A DNA stretch of 64,000 nucleotides from Diaphorobacter sp. HDW4B (GTDB lineage: Bacteria; Pseudomonadota; Gammaproteobacteria; Burkholderiales; Burkholderiaceae_C), in the NCBI RefSeq assembly GCF_011305535.1, contig NZ_CP049905.1:2945501-3009500 (forward strand), in the 5' to 3' direction. The notes below the pieces were generated by a model. It worked only from the letters and a program-made list of their open reading frames with translations. It ran no database searches and was not told the origin of the DNA. Made by a program: the position numbers and the translations under genes. Numbering within the stretch: the first letter of the stretch is position 1; every line of letters begins with the position of its first letter. Shown piece by piece: positions 31,876-41,176 of this stretch.

Positions 31876-33051
31876 TCAGAACGGCTCGATGCCAAGGATG
31901 GCAGCGGCTTTGAGCGCAATCTCACGCACGGCCTCGGGTGTGGCACCGGTGATGTTCAGGTGACCCATCTTGCGCGCGCGCTTGGCGTCGTGCTTGCCGT
32001 AGAGGTGCAGCGTCGCACCCGGCAGAGCCAGCACCTGATCCCAGGCGGGCGTCTTGGCTTCGGTGGAATCCTTGAACCACAGATCGCCCAGCAGATTCAG
32101 CATGATCGACGGGCTGTGCTGACGCGGTTGCGTGAGCGGCAGATTGGTCATGCAGCGCACCTGCAGCTCGAACTGCGACACATCGCAGGCGTTCTGGCTG
32201 TAATGGCCGCTGTTGTGCGGACGCGGGGCGATTTCGTTGACGACCAGCATGCCGTCGGTCAGCACGAAGAATTCCACGCACAGCACGCCGACGTAGTCGA
32301 GACCGATGGCAACCGACTTGGCGGCGGCGATGGCCTTTTCCACGGTCGTCGCGGGCAGGTTGCCTGCGTAGACTTCGGTGACGGCCAGAATGCCTTCGCG
32401 GTGCAGATTGCGCTGCACCGGCAGGTTGACGATGCTGCCATCGCGACCACGGGCGACGATGACGGAGCATTCGTGCGCCAGCGGCAGCATTTTTTCGAGC
32501 ACGCAGGCCACGCGGCCCAGTTGCTCCCAGGCGGTGTTGAGCTCTTCGCGCGTCTTCACGCGGACCTGGCCCTTGCCGTCGTAGCCCATGCGGGCGGTTT
32601 TCAGAATGCCGGGCAGCAGCGCGTCGTTGACGGCGGCCAGTTGCGCGGGCGTTTCGATCACGGCATAGGGCGCGCAGGGCACGCCGCATTTCACGAAATG
32701 CGCCTTTTCCGCAGCGCGGTCCTGCGCGATCGCAACGGACGATCCGGCGGGCGACACGGGCAGCGACTCGGCCAGCTTGTTCAGCGAACCGGCGGGCACG
32801 TTCTCGAATTCGGTGGTGACGGCTGCGCAGAGCTTGGCGAGTTCAGCCAAACCTTGTGGATCTTCGTAACCCGTGCGGATGTGGTGGTGGCTGACCAGAC
32901 CGGCGGGGCTGGTCGCGTCCTTGTCCAGCACGGCGGTGAAGTAGCCCATGGCCTGCGCGGTCTGCGCGAACATGCGGCCAAGTTGGCCGCCGCCCAGCAC
33001 ACCGAGGGTGGCGCCGGGCAGGATCACTGCGGAATCATTCTGGGTGCTCAT
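31876..33051 (-). CDS. purK: 5-(carboxyamino)imidazole ribonucleotide synthase
   Basis: The 391-residue ATP-grasp enzyme converts AIR, bicarbonate and ATP to N5-CAIR in purine synthesis. It has LGVLGGGQLGRMFAQTA at the start, LKTARMGYDGKGQVRV (ATP-binding loop), VLEKMLPLAHECSVIVARG, GVLCVEFFVLTDGMLVVNEIAPRPHNSGHY split as metal and substrate sites, and the QFELQVR motif. Its start overlaps the purE stop by 4 bp, as usual. Confidence 0.95.
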   Translation of the reverse strand: MSTQNDSAVILPGATLGVLGGGQLGRMFAQTAQAMGYFTAVLDKDATSPAGLVSHHHIRTGYEDPQGLAELAKLCAAVTTEFENVPAGSLNKLAESLPVSPAGSSVAIAQDRAAEKAHFVKCGVPCAPYAVIETPAQLAAVNDALLPGILKTARMGYDGKGQVRVKTREELNTAWEQLGRVACVLEKMLPLAHECSVIVARGRDGSIVNLPVQRNLHREGILAVTEVYAGNLPATTVEKAIAAAKSVAIGLDYVGVLCVEFFVLTDGMLVVNEIAPRPHNSGHYSQNACDVSQFELQVRCMTNLPLTQPRQHSPSIMLNLLGDLWFKDSTEAKTPAWDQVLALPGATLHLYGKHDAKRARKMGHLNITGATPEAVREIALKAAAILGIEPF

Positions 33052-33545
33052 GCGGACACCGGAGGCAGGGTCATGGCGCGCGCGGCGTTGGTCTGCTCGA
33101 CGCGGAAGGCTTCGAGCTTCTTGCGCAGGGCCGGATCTTCGTTGGCCAGCAGGGCCACGGCGAACAGCGCCGCGTTGGCCGCACCGGCAGTGCCGATGGC
33201 GAAGGTGGCAACCGGCACGCCCTTGGGCATCTGCACGATGGAGTGCAGCGAATCCACGCCTTGCAGGTGGCGGCTGGCGACGGGCACGCCGAGCACCGGC
33301 ACGGTGGTCTTGGCGGCGATCATGCCCGGCAGGTGGGCAGCGCCGCCCGCCCCCGCGATGATGGCCTTGAGGCCACGGTCGGCAGCGGCTTCCGCGTAGC
33401 GGAACATGTCGTCGGGCATGCGATGGGCCGAAACCACTTGCGCCTCATGGGCGATGCCGAATTGTTCGAGGATGGCAACTGCGTGCTGCATGGTCTCCCA
33501 GTCGCTGCTGGAGCCCATCACCACGCCGATTTGGATGGAGTTCAT
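33048..33545 (-). CDS. purE: N5-carboxyaminoimidazole ribonucleotide mutase
   Basis: The 165-residue class I PurE moves the carboxylate from N5-CAIR to CAIR. The signature stretches are IGVVMGSSSDWETM, VVSAHRMPDDMFRYAEAA and IIAGAGGAAHLPGMIAAKT, with the closing SLHSIVQMPKGVPVATFAIG. It is the first gene of the purE-purK-tsaC run, with the divergent cnoX gene starting 270 bp away. Confidence 0.95.
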   Translation of the reverse strand: MNSIQIGVVMGSSSDWETMQHAVAILEQFGIAHEAQVVSAHRMPDDMFRYAEAAADRGLKAIIAGAGGAAHLPGMIAAKTTVPVLGVPVASRHLQGVDSLHSIVQMPKGVPVATFAIGTAGAANAALFAVALLANEDPALRKKLEAFRVEQTNAARAMTLPPVSA

Positions 33546-33814
33546 TTTGGTAGGTGCGAGGGGCGGCCCGGTGGCTGCCCCGCTGGGGTGGAACCCACGA
33601 TTTTACTTTTTGTGGACGGGTCGCGTGAAATGAGCTGGGGAATAGCGCGGTCAAGCGCAAAGTCCGGCGGCTGGCCGGTGTTCTCTTTGTCTCGTGAATA
33701 TGCTGGAGAATGGCGGTTTGCCGAGGGGCGGGAGCCCAAGCGTCGGATCGCTTGTGAATTCTCCCGATAACCCCATCTGTACCGCTTCCACCATCCACGT
33801 CACCGGGTTTTGCC

Positions 33815-34711
33815 ATGATTGATGTCACCGTAGAGAATTTTGAAGCCGAAGTCATCGCCGCGTCGATGCAAACCCCCGTTCTGGTGGATTTCTGGGCGCC
33901 GTGGTGCGGCCCGTGCAAGACGCTGGGCCCGATTCTGGAGAAGGTCGAGGTCGAATACGCAGGTCGTTTCAAGCTCGTGAAGATCGATTCCGACCAGCAG
34001 CAGGAACTGGCTGGCGCCTTCGGTATCCGCAGCATTCCCACCTGCATTTTGATGAAGAACGGCCAGCCGGTGGACGGCTTCATGGGCGCGCAAAGCGAAG
34101 GTCAGGTCAAGCAGTTCCTCGACAAGCACCTGCCGCCAGCCGACGAAGTCGCCGCTGAAGAAGACGTGGCTGCTGCCGACGATGCGCTGGCCGAGGAAGA
34201 TGCCGAATCCGCGCTCGAACGCTATCAGCACGCGGTGGTGACCGATCCAGCGAACGACGATGCGCGCTACGACTACGTCAAGCTGCTGCTGCAACTGGGC
34301 CGCGAAGACGACGCCAAGGTGGCGTTCGCTCCGGTGATCGCCAAGGCAGCCACCTCGCGCAAACTCAGCGCACTCAAGGCCTGGATGGATGCGCTGGACT
34401 TCTCCGCGCAAAGCGGCCCGATCGCCGAATTCGACGCGAAGATCGCCGCCAACAAGCGCGACTTCGATACCCGCTTCGGCCGCGCCCGCAAGCTGGTCGC
34501 CGAACAAAAGTGGACCGACGCCATGGACGAGTTGCTCGACATCCTCATGCGCGACAAGACCTGGAACGAAGACGCCGCGCGCAAGCTGTACATCGCGATC
34601 CTCGAGCTGATCGAGCCGCCCAAGGTCAAGGTCGCCGATGGCCAGATTCCTCCCGAAGACCCGACCGTGGCGACCTATCGCCGCCGTCTCTCCAGCGTCG
34701 TGCTCAGCTGA
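33815..34711 (+). CDS. cnoX: thioredoxin-TPR chaperedoxin (YbbN/CnoX family)
   Basis: The 298-residue protein joins an N-terminal thioredoxin domain (about 1-108) with a C-terminal TPR-like helical region. The redox motif is complete, WCGPC at residues 30-34, unlike E. coli YbbN (SxxC). The linker DEVAAEEDVAAADDALAEED is acidic. Family members hold unfolded, oxidation-damaged proteins and pass them to GroEL or DnaK. The start ATG 33815 is the conserved MIDVTVENFEAEV. A small-lipoprotein gene follows 16 bp downstream. Confidence 0.88.
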   Translation: MIDVTVENFEAEVIAASMQTPVLVDFWAPWCGPCKTLGPILEKVEVEYAGRFKLVKIDSDQQQELAGAFGIRSIPTCILMKNGQPVDGFMGAQSEGQVKQFLDKHLPPADEVAAEEDVAAADDALAEEDAESALERYQHAVVTDPANDDARYDYVKLLLQLGREDDAKVAFAPVIAKAATSRKLSALKAWMDALDFSAQSGPIAEFDAKIAANKRDFDTRFGRARKLVAEQKWTDAMDELLDILMRDKTWNEDAARKLYIAILELIEPPKVKVADGQIPPEDPTVATYRRRLSSVVLS

Positions 34712-34727
34712 GCGCGCAGGGCGAGTC

Positions 34728-35612
34728 GTGAACAACGGGCGCTGCGCATCGTCGGCAGGAGTCGCTCGCCGCAGCATTCTGTGGGGCGGACTGGCGCTGC
34801 TCGGCGGGTGCGCGAATGTGCCCAGGCCCGACGCCCGCATCACCGGGCGGGCGTTCTCGAAGACGCGCATCTACATTCCGCCGGACGCTGTCTTTGAGGC
34901 CGCGCTGATGGACGTGACCAACGAGAACGAGCCGCCCGTGGCGCTGGCCCGTCAGCGCATCGAGCCCGCAGGGCAGGCTCCGTTCGATCTGAACATTCCC
35001 TTCGAGACGAGCGACCTCAAGCGCAACGGCAAGTACGTGGTGCAGGCGCAGGTGTCGCTCTACAACCAGTTGCTGTTCTACTCGCCGGGCTCGCATCCGG
35101 TGATGGCGGACCCGGCGTTTCACCGCACCGACGTTATCCTCGAACCCTATCCGCGAACCTATGCCACGGTGCGTGCGGGCATTGCCTTCACGCAGACGCA
35201 CTGGCGACTGGTGAGCGTGGGCGAGGAGCCGACGAGCACCGTCTCCGAGCCTGAAAAGGGCGCTGCGCCGCCGTTCATTCTGTTCCACCCTTCACGCAGT
35301 GGTCTGCCCGAGGGCATGGCGCAGGGCGAGTTTTCGGGCTCGGGCGGCTGCAATCGATTTCTGGGCAGCTACGAGATTCAGGGCGCGCGCTTGCGGCTCA
35401 AGCTCAACACCACCTCGATCCGGCTGTGCCTGGAAGGCGGCAAGGACGAGGCGGTCTTTCTGAGCGCGCTGATGCAGGCCAGCGGCTTCATGCAGCGTGG
35501 CAAAGAACTGGTGCTGCGCGATCAGGACGGCAAACCGTTTCTGCGTTTTCGTGCGGACGAGGCGGGCGAGGCGGCCTTCGAGCCCTACGAGCCGGAGAAT
35601 TCTCCGCAGTGA
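34728..35612 (+). CDS. lipoprotein with YbaY-like and META/HslJ domains
   Basis: The 294-residue product starts at GTG 34728 with AGGGCGAG upstream. It has a Tat- or Sec-like signal (VARRSILWGGLALLGGC) with a lipobox at LLGGC. Residues about 30-140 resemble the YbaY/lipoprotein beta-barrel domain (ITGRAFSKTRIYIPPDAVFEAAL, PFDLNIPF); about 185-285 resemble META/HslJ (GEFSGSGGCNRFLGSYEI, FLSALMQASGF, LVLRDQDGKPFLRF). HslJ-type domains are tied to heat and antibiotic stress in the envelope. It is probably in one operon with cnoX. Function is a guess from domains. Confidence 0.75.
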   Translation: MNNGRCASSAGVARRSILWGGLALLGGCANVPRPDARITGRAFSKTRIYIPPDAVFEAALMDVTNENEPPVALARQRIEPAGQAPFDLNIPFETSDLKRNGKYVVQAQVSLYNQLLFYSPGSHPVMADPAFHRTDVILEPYPRTYATVRAGIAFTQTHWRLVSVGEEPTSTVSEPEKGAAPPFILFHPSRSGLPEGMAQGEFSGSGGCNRFLGSYEIQGARLRLKLNTTSIRLCLEGGKDEAVFLSALMQASGFMQRGKELVLRDQDGKPFLRFRADEAGEAAFEPYEPENSPQ

Positions 35613-35633
35613 TGAAACCCGCTGGTGCGGAAT

Positions 35634-35674
35634 GCAAAAAGCCGCCGGACCAGAAACCCAGGAGGCTTTTTTGC
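35634..35674. terminator. bidirectional terminator between the META lipoprotein gene and purC
   Basis: GCAAAAAGCCGCC (35634-35646) pairs with GGAGGCTTTTTTGC (35661-35674), with a mismatch, around a 14-nt loop. T-runs are present on both strands, so it can serve the plus-strand gene and the convergent purC. Confidence 0.82.
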
Positions 35675-35695
35675 GAGTGACGCGGCCGAGCCGAA

Positions 35696-36616
35696 TCAGG
35701 CGGTCAGGCGTTCCAGCGCTTCGCGGTACTTGGCGGCGGTCTTCTCGACCACGTCGCGCGGCAGGCGAGGTGCGGGAGCGGTCTTGTCCCATGCCTTGCC
35801 GTTGATGCGCACGGCTTCGAGCCAGTCGCGCACGAACTGCTTGTCATAGCTCGGCGGGTTCGCGCCGGTCTTGAGGGCTTCTTCGTAGCCTTCGACGGGC
35901 CAGTAGCGCGAGCTGTCGGGGGTCAGCACTTCGTCCATCAGCACCAGCTCGCCTTCGGGCGTCAGGCCGAATTCGAACTTGGTGTCAGCAATGATCATGC
36001 CCTTGGTCAGCGCGATGGCGGCGGCCTTTTCGTACAGCTCGATGCTCACGTCACGGATGCGCTTGGCGAGCTCTTCGCCGACGATTTCCACGGTCTGCTC
36101 GAAGGTGATGTTCTCGTCGTGCTCACCGGCTGCAGCCTTGGCGGCAGGGGTGTAGATCGACTGGGGCAGCTTGGCCGCGTTGGTCAGGCCTTCGGGCAGC
36201 GGAACGCCGCAGACCGAACGCGATTCCTGGTATTCCTTCCAGCCGCTGCCGGCCAGATAGCCACGCACCACGGCCTCGACCGGAATCGGCTTCAGGCGCT
36301 TGACCAGCATCGAGCGACCGACGACCTGAGGCACTTCGGCGGGCGTGACCACGCTTTCGGGCGCTTCGCCGGTCAGGTGGTTGGGGACGATGCCTTGCAG
36401 CTTGTCGAACCAAAACAGGGCCATCTGGGTCAGCAGCTCGCCCTTGCCGGGGATGGGCTCGCCCATGATCACGTCGAACGCGGACAGACGATCGGAGGCC
36501 ACCATCAGGATGCGGTCGTCACCCACTGCATAGTTGTCGCGCACCTTGCCGCGAGCCAGCAGCGGCAGCGAGGTCAGGGCGGAGGTATGCAGAGCGGAAG
36601 AGCTTGGCTGAGTCAT
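35696..36616 (-). CDS. purC: phosphoribosylaminoimidazole-succinocarboxamide synthase (SAICAR synthase)
   Basis: The 306-residue enzyme ligates Asp to CAIR with ATP. It has the signatures [67 protein letters not shown]-type text ([12 protein letters not shown]), [14 protein letters not shown] and [11 protein letters not shown]. It is the eukaryote-like, longer type found in many proteobacteria. It is near purE-purK on the same strand but separated from them by the plus-strand cnoX pair. A possible leader terminator lies just upstream. Confidence 0.95.
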   Translation of the reverse strand: MTQPSSSALHTSALTSLPLLARGKVRDNYAVGDDRILMVASDRLSAFDVIMGEPIPGKGELLTQMALFWFDKLQGIVPNHLTGEAPESVVTPAEVPQVVGRSMLVKRLKPIPVEAVVRGYLAGSGWKEYQESRSVCGVPLPEGLTNAAKLPQSIYTPAAKAAAGEHDENITFEQTVEIVGEELAKRIRDVSIELYEKAAAIALTKGMIIADTKFEFGLTPEGELVLMDEVLTPDSSRYWPVEGYEEALKTGANPPSYDKQFVRDWLEAVRINGKAWDKTAPAPRLPRDVVEKTAAKYREALERLTA

Positions 36617-36636
36617 TGCGGTTATCGGACAAACAC

Positions 36637-36708
36637 AAAAAAGAAATCCCGCCGGAGCAGATCATTGATCGAAGGCACGCGGGGCCAACGAATCAGGTTG
36701 AGGCGGGA
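36637..36708 (-). promoter_or_regulatory. candidate attenuator hairpin in the purC leader
   Basis: On the minus strand TCCCGCC (from 36708-36702) can pair with GGCGGGA (36653-36647), followed by TTTCTTTTTT down to 36637. It is 20 bp upstream of the purC start. The loop is long (48 nt) with small internal hairpins, one being GATC-AAT-GATC. The position suits conditional termination, but simple coincidence is not excluded. Confidence 0.35.
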
Positions 36709-37006
36709 CGTGAGAGGTGATTTTACGCCTGCGCCGCTTTCAACAGCGACCAAATGGCGGATGGCGGCAGACTCGCGAGAGGGTGATCCCGTACGGGGCT
36801 TCCCGAATAACTTCGCATTGTGACTGTTTTTTTTCAGCTTGGCATCTGTAACAGCTAACCCCGGCGCAGCGGCAGGTCAGGCGTTGATTTTCCCCATCGC
36901 CGCGAGCATAGTGAAACCCAGATTGAGTGCATTCAAGTTCGGCCGTCCGCCCCCTGATTGACAGGGAGCGGGCATTGTTCAAACCCTGCGTCACAGGAGA
37001 CGTTTT
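36709..37006. other. non-coding region between purC and hpf
   Basis: No gene is supported in these 298 bp (390 bp in all between purC and hpf). TTGACA occurs at about 36957-36962, 45 bp before hpf, but without a clear -10 box. A T8 run is at about 36826-36833. CACAGGAGACG, a good ribosome site, precedes hpf. Confidence 0.5.
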
Positions 37007-37363
37007 ATGAACTTGACGATTAGCGGACATCACCTGGATGTGACCCCCGCGTTGCGCAGCTACGTGACTTCCAAGCTGGAACGCATCACGCGTCACTTCG
37101 ATCAGGTAGTCGATGTCAAAGTGCTGCTCACTGTCGAAAAACAGAAAGAAAAAGACAAACGGCAGCGAGCGGAATGCAACGTACGTGTGAAAGGCAGCGA
37201 TCTATTTGCAGAAAGTGCCCATTTCGACCTGTATGCGGCGGTCGATGAGCTGATCGACAAGCTCGACCGCAAGGTGATGAAGTACAAACAGCGTCTTCAG
37301 GACCACCAGCCAGCCCTTCGCCGGGCGACGGCTCAATCGGCAGTTGCCGCAGCGGCGGCATAA
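37007..37363 (+). CDS. hpf: ribosome hibernation promoting factor, short form
   Basis: The 118-residue protein has the HPF/YfiA fold pattern: [67 protein letters not shown]. It dims translation in stationary phase by binding the 30S subunit and promoting 100S dimers. Short form means no C-terminal dimerisation domain, so a partner such as RMF would normally be needed in gamma-proteobacteria. The hpf-ptsN-hprK order is the Burkholderiales arrangement; rpoN, often just upstream, is absent here. Confidence 0.93.
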   Translation: MNLTISGHHLDVTPALRSYVTSKLERITRHFDQVVDVKVLLTVEKQKEKDKRQRAECNVRVKGSDLFAESAHFDLYAAVDELIDKLDRKVMKYKQRLQDHQPALRRATAQSAVAAAAA

Positions 37364-37458
37364 ACGACCCGAATCCGACGTATTCGGCGCGACTGATACA
37401 TAATGCAAGCCTTTCATCTGTCGCGCCTGCAATCCACAGTTTTGAGGGTTGGATACGC

Positions 37459-37482
37459 AACCGCCTTCCAAGGCGGTTTTTT
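37459..37482 (+). terminator. rho-independent terminator between hpf and ptsN
   Basis: ACCGCC (about 37460-37465) and GGCGGT (37472-37477) enclose the loop TTCCAA, extendable to AACCGCCTT/AAGGCGGTT, followed by TTTTTT. This would end or thin the hpf transcript 96 bp after its stop. Confidence 0.88.
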
Positions 37483-37536
37483 GTTGCTTATAGTAAGCCC
37501 TTTAAGGGTTTACGCTGGACGCGCATAATTGCCACC

Positions 37537-38004
37537 ATGAATCGCCTTGCATCCATACTGCCTCCAGCCCAAGTGCTGGTTGGTGTTGACGCCACCAGCA
37601 AGAAACGCGCTTTTGAAGAGGCGGGTCTGCTGTTTGAGAGTCAGCACGGTTTGTCCCGTGCACTGATCACCGACAGTCTCTTTGCACGCGAGCGCCTTGG
37701 CTCCACTGGCTTGGGGCACGGCGTAGCCATTCCGCATGGCCGCATCAAGGGCCTGAAGTCGCCCATGGCTGCGGTGTTTCAACTGGCGCACCCCATCGGC
37801 TTCGATGCGCCTGATGAGCAACCCGTGTCCCTGCTGATCTTCCTGCTCGTGCCCGAAGCGGCCACGCAGAAGCATCTGGAAATCCTCTCCGAAATCGCCG
37901 AGCTGCTCAGCGACAGCGCCTTGCGCGAGCGCATCAAGTCCTGCACGGACGCGGCCCAATTGCATGGCATGATTGCTGACTGGCGCTCCGCTCAGGCAGC
38001 CTGA
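37537..38004 (+). CDS. ptsN: PTS IIA-like nitrogen regulatory protein
   Basis: The 155-residue protein is an EIIA-Ntr: MNRLASILPPAQVLVGVDATSKKRAFEEA start, GVAIPHGRIKGLKSP with the phosphorylated His, and LLIFLLVPEAATQKHLEILSEIAELL. It receives phosphate from NPr/EI-Ntr and adjusts K+ uptake, sensor kinases and carbon/nitrogen balance. HPr kinase follows 83 bp downstream on the same strand. Confidence 0.94.
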   Translation: MNRLASILPPAQVLVGVDATSKKRAFEEAGLLFESQHGLSRALITDSLFARERLGSTGLGHGVAIPHGRIKGLKSPMAAVFQLAHPIGFDAPDEQPVSLLIFLLVPEAATQKHLEILSEIAELLSDSALRERIKSCTDAAQLHGMIADWRSAQAA

Positions 38005-38087
38005 TCCAGTTCCCCGACCGCAGCCGGTCGGCGGATTCCGGCGGTCTGACAGGCGCATGATTCCCTTTCTTTCTGGTCAGGAATTCT

Positions 38088-39044
38088 GTGAAGCCCAATC
38101 TCGTCAGCGCCGATGTTCTTTTTGAAGAGTTTCGCAGCTCCCTGAAGCTGGTCTGGGTGGCAGGCCTTGGCGCCTCCGCACGTCGCTTCGACGAAGAGGC
38201 CGTGCGAGCCGCCCGCTCGGGCGCCGATCTGGTGGGTTATCTCAACTACATCCACCCGTTTCGTGCCCAGGTGCTGGGCGAGCGCGAAATCAGATACCTG
38301 ACCAACGGCACCGAGGACGACTGCAAGCGCCGCGTCGCCCGCATTCTCACGCTGGAGCCGCCGGTGCTGATCATGGCCGACGACCAGACCGCGCCGGATG
38401 CCCTGATCTCCCTGTGCGAACGCGCGCAAATTCCGCTGTTCGCCACCCACGAGTCATCCGCCTTCGTGATCGACGTGGTGCGCGCCTACCTGTCCAAACA
38501 CTTCGCGACCCGCACGACGCTGCACGGCGTGTTCATGGACATTCTGGGGCTGGGCGTGCTGATCACCGGCGAATCGGGTCTGGGCAAGAGCGAACTCGGC
38601 CTTGAACTGATCTCGCGCGGCAACGGTCTCGTGGCCGACGACGCGGTCGACCTCTACCGCATCAACCAGACCACCATCGAAGGCAAGTGCCCCGATCTGC
38701 TGCAGAACCTGCTCGAAGTGCGTGGCATCGGCCTGCTCGACATCCGCGCCATCTTTGGCGAGGCGGCCGTGCGCCGCAAGATGCGCCTGAAGCTCATCGT
38801 GCACCTCGTGCGCAAGGAAACGCTGGAGCGCGACTACGAACGCATGCCCTACCAGCCACTCACGCAGGACGTGCTGGGCGTGCCGGTGCTGAAGGTGGTG
38901 ATCCAGGTGGTGGCCGGTCGAAACATCGCCGTGCTGGTCGAAGCCGCCGTGCGCAACACGATCTTGCAACTGCGCGGCATCGACACCTATCAGGAATTCG
39001 TCGAGCGCCACCGCCGCGCCATGGCGAGTGGCATCCAGCCCTGA
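38088..39044 (+). CDS. hprK: HPr kinase/phosphorylase
   Basis: The 318-residue protein has an N-terminal HprK domain and a C-terminal kinase domain with Walker [16 protein letters not shown] and the HprK signature [16 protein letters not shown]. It phosphorylates HPr on Ser and reverses this. Proteobacterial HprK is linked to PtsN signalling rather than catabolite control. The start is GTG 38088, after GGTCAGGAATTCT; no upstream ATG in frame fits. It ends just before a strong bidirectional terminator. Confidence 0.95.
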   Translation: MKPNLVSADVLFEEFRSSLKLVWVAGLGASARRFDEEAVRAARSGADLVGYLNYIHPFRAQVLGEREIRYLTNGTEDDCKRRVARILTLEPPVLIMADDQTAPDALISLCERAQIPLFATHESSAFVIDVVRAYLSKHFATRTTLHGVFMDILGLGVLITGESGLGKSELGLELISRGNGLVADDAVDLYRINQTTIEGKCPDLLQNLLEVRGIGLLDIRAIFGEAAVRRKMRLKLIVHLVRKETLERDYERMPYQPLTQDVLGVPVLKVVIQVVAGRNIAVLVEAAVRNTILQLRGIDTYQEFVERHRRAMASGIQP

Positions 39045-39083
39045 TCGACGCCGGTTTCGACTCCGGCGTCAGAGTCGGAAATG

Positions 39084-39120
39084 AAAAAAGCGAAGCACCC
39101 GCAAGGGTCTTCGCTTTTTT
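39084..39120. terminator. bidirectional terminator between hprK and fur
   Basis: AAAAAAGCGAAG (39084-39095) and CTTCGCTTTTTT (39109-39120) are perfect inverted repeats with an inner ACCC/GGGT pairing around GCAA. It serves hprK on plus and fur on minus. Confidence 0.95.
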
Positions 39121-39138
39121 GTTGGGAGCGGAACTGCT

Positions 39139-39567
39139 TCAGCGTCCGGTGCCGCGCTTGGCGCAATCGGCACATTGACCGTACAGCGACATCGAGTGAT
39201 CCTGGATCATCCAGCCCTTCTGTTTGGCGATCAGGTTCTGGCGCTTTTCGATTTCGGCATCGTAGAACTCCTCGACCTTGCCGCAACCCGTGCACACAAA
39301 GTGGTCATGGTGTTGGCCTTCGTTGAGTTCGTACACGGCCTTGCCGCTTTCGAAGTTGCTGCGCAGCAGAATGCCGGCTTGCTCGAACTGCGTGAGAACG
39401 CGGTAAACGGTTGCAAGGCCGATGTCGGAACGTTCTTCCAGCAGTACGCGGAAAACGTCTTCAGCCGTCATGTGGCGCTGCTGACCTTTCTGGAAGATGT
39501 CCAGAATCTTCAGTCGGGGAAGCGTCGCTTTGAGGCCGGTGCTTTTCAGTTCGTCGATATTCGTCAT
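39139..39567 (-). CDS. fur: ferric uptake regulator Fur
   Basis: The 142-residue protein has the winged-helix part ([46 protein letters not shown]) and the metal part ([18 protein letters not shown] and the closing CADC pair). Fur with Fe(II) represses iron-uptake genes. The fur gene is divergent from bamE with a 77-bp spacer, the usual order in betaproteobacteria. Confidence 0.96.
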   Translation of the reverse strand: MTNIDELKSTGLKATLPRLKILDIFQKGQQRHMTAEDVFRVLLEERSDIGLATVYRVLTQFEQAGILLRSNFESGKAVYELNEGQHHDHFVCTGCGKVEEFYDAEIEKRQNLIAKQKGWMIQDHSMSLYGQCADCAKRGTGR

Positions 39568-39644
39568 GACAAGGTCTTTCGTTTGCCTAAGGCGCGTTAA
39601 GGCCCGGGGGATTCCAGCCGCTACAATGGACCGATCATATCCCT

Positions 39645-40214
39645 ATGGCTTTAACCATGTTTGCTCCCGCCCGTTACGGCGTCCGTTGTGGCGCGATCAT
39701 TTTGCTGAGTGTCGGGCTGGTTGCCTGCGGAAGCATCGACAGCTCAAGCCGTCGCATTGCGAGTGCCATCACACCATACAAGATTGATGTTGTGCAAGGA
39801 AATTTCATTTCCAAGGAGCAGGTCGACGCGCTCAAGCCGGGCATGGGCCGTCAGCAGGTCAAGGAAATTCTGGGCACGCCGCTGGTCATGCCGATTTTCC
39901 ACAGCGACCGCTGGGAATACATCTTCACGCTCAAACGCCCCAACATCGAGCAGCAGACGCGCAAGCTGACCGTGTTCTTCAAGGACGATGTGCTCGATCG
40001 CTTCGAGGGTGACGAGATGCCGACCGAGGCCGAATTCGTGTCCTCGCTCGCATCCAAGGCGTCCAAGAACAAGGTGCCGAACCTGGAAGCGACGCCAGAC
40101 CAGCTCAAGCGTTTCCCGGCCAAGCCCGATGCGCCCACCGCTTCCGATGCAGGCAACGCCGCGACATCGGCACCGCTGCCAGCGAGCTATCCGCCGCTGG
40201 AAGCACAGAAGTAA
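39645..40214 (+). CDS. bamE: outer membrane assembly lipoprotein BamE
   Basis: The 189-residue lipoprotein has a lipobox at LVAC (Cys near residue 28) and the SmpA/OmlA domain with YKIDVVQGNFISKEQVDALKPGM-type text split as IDVVQGNFIS, VKEILGTPLVMPIFHSDRWEY and LTVFFKDDVLDRFEGDEMP. BamE supports the beta-barrel assembly complex. ATG 39645 is listed; ATG 39657 would be equally good. TACAAT at 39622-39627 may be a -10 box. The Pro/Ala-rich C-terminal tail is longer than E. coli BamE, as in other Burkholderiales. Confidence 0.93.
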   Translation: MALTMFAPARYGVRCGAIILLSVGLVACGSIDSSSRRIASAITPYKIDVVQGNFISKEQVDALKPGMGRQQVKEILGTPLVMPIFHSDRWEYIFTLKRPNIEQQTRKLTVFFKDDVLDRFEGDEMPTEAEFVSSLASKASKNKVPNLEATPDQLKRFPAKPDAPTASDAGNAATSAPLPASYPPLEAQK

Positions 40215-40322
40215 TTCACGACAACCACAACAAGAATCTCCCGGTGGTTTGTTTGCGGCTCGTGCATGCAGCGCGAGTCGGTGGACTGCCAACGGGGCTG
40301 AATGAACAGATAGACCGAAGAG

Positions 40323-41156
40323 ATGACCGCTCCTTCTTCCACTTCATCCACTCCCCGCCGCGTTGCCGTGGCTGGTGCGTCCGGCCGCATGGGCCGCATG
40401 CTGATCGAAGCCATTCGTCAGAGCAGCGACTGCGTGCTCGCTGGCGCGCTGGATGTGCCGAGCAGCCCGGCTGTCGGCATCGACGCGACGGCTTTTCTGG
40501 GCCACGCGAGCGGCGTGCAGATCACCGCTGATGTGCGTGCGGGTCTGAAGAACGCGGATGTGCTGATCGACTTCACCCGTCCCGAAGGCACGCTCAACCA
40601 TCTGGCGATTTGCGAAGAGCTAGGTGTGCAACTGGTGATTGGCACGACGGGTTTCAGCGATGAAGAGAAGGCACGCATTGCCGAAGGTGGCAAGAAGATT
40701 TCCATCGTGTTCGCGCCCAACATGAGCGTGGGGGTGAACGTCACGCTCAAGCTGCTCGAACTGGCGGCCAAGGCGATGAACGAGGGCTACGACATCGAAA
40801 TCCTCGAAGCGCACCACAAGCACAAGGTGGACGCGCCTTCGGGCACGGCGCTCAAGATGGGCGAAGTGATCGCCGAAGCGCAGGGCACCAAGCTGGCCGA
40901 CCGCGCGGTCTACGAACGCTACGGTTACACCGGTGCGCGCAAGGACGGCACGATCGGCTTTGCCACCATTCGCGCGGGCGACATCGTGGGTGACCACACG
41001 GTGATGTTCGCCTCGGAAGGCGAGCGCATCGAGATCTCGCACAAGTCGTCGAGCCGCGCCGGTTATGTGCGCGGCAGTCTGCGCGCCGTGGGCTACCTTG
41101 CGGACAAGAAGAGTGGCATGTTCGACATGTTCGACGTGCTGAATCTCAAGGACTGA
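40323..41156 (+). CDS. dapB: 4-hydroxy-tetrahydrodipicolinate reductase
   Basis: The 277-residue enzyme reduces HTPA with NAD(P)H in lysine and diaminopimelate synthesis. It shows [46 protein letters not shown], the catalytic [23 protein letters not shown] and [21 protein letters not shown]. Length is normal. The fur-bamE-dapB order is typical of the family, and exbB follows 20 bp downstream, so exbB-exbD may share the transcript. Confidence 0.96.
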   Translation: MTAPSSTSSTPRRVAVAGASGRMGRMLIEAIRQSSDCVLAGALDVPSSPAVGIDATAFLGHASGVQITADVRAGLKNADVLIDFTRPEGTLNHLAICEELGVQLVIGTTGFSDEEKARIAEGGKKISIVFAPNMSVGVNVTLKLLELAAKAMNEGYDIEILEAHHKHKVDAPSGTALKMGEVIAEAQGTKLADRAVYERYGYTGARKDGTIGFATIRAGDIVGDHTVMFASEGERIEISHKSSSRAGYVRGSLRAVGYLADKKSGMFDMFDVLNLKD

Positions 41157-41176
41157 CACCCAACCCGGCGCGCAAC

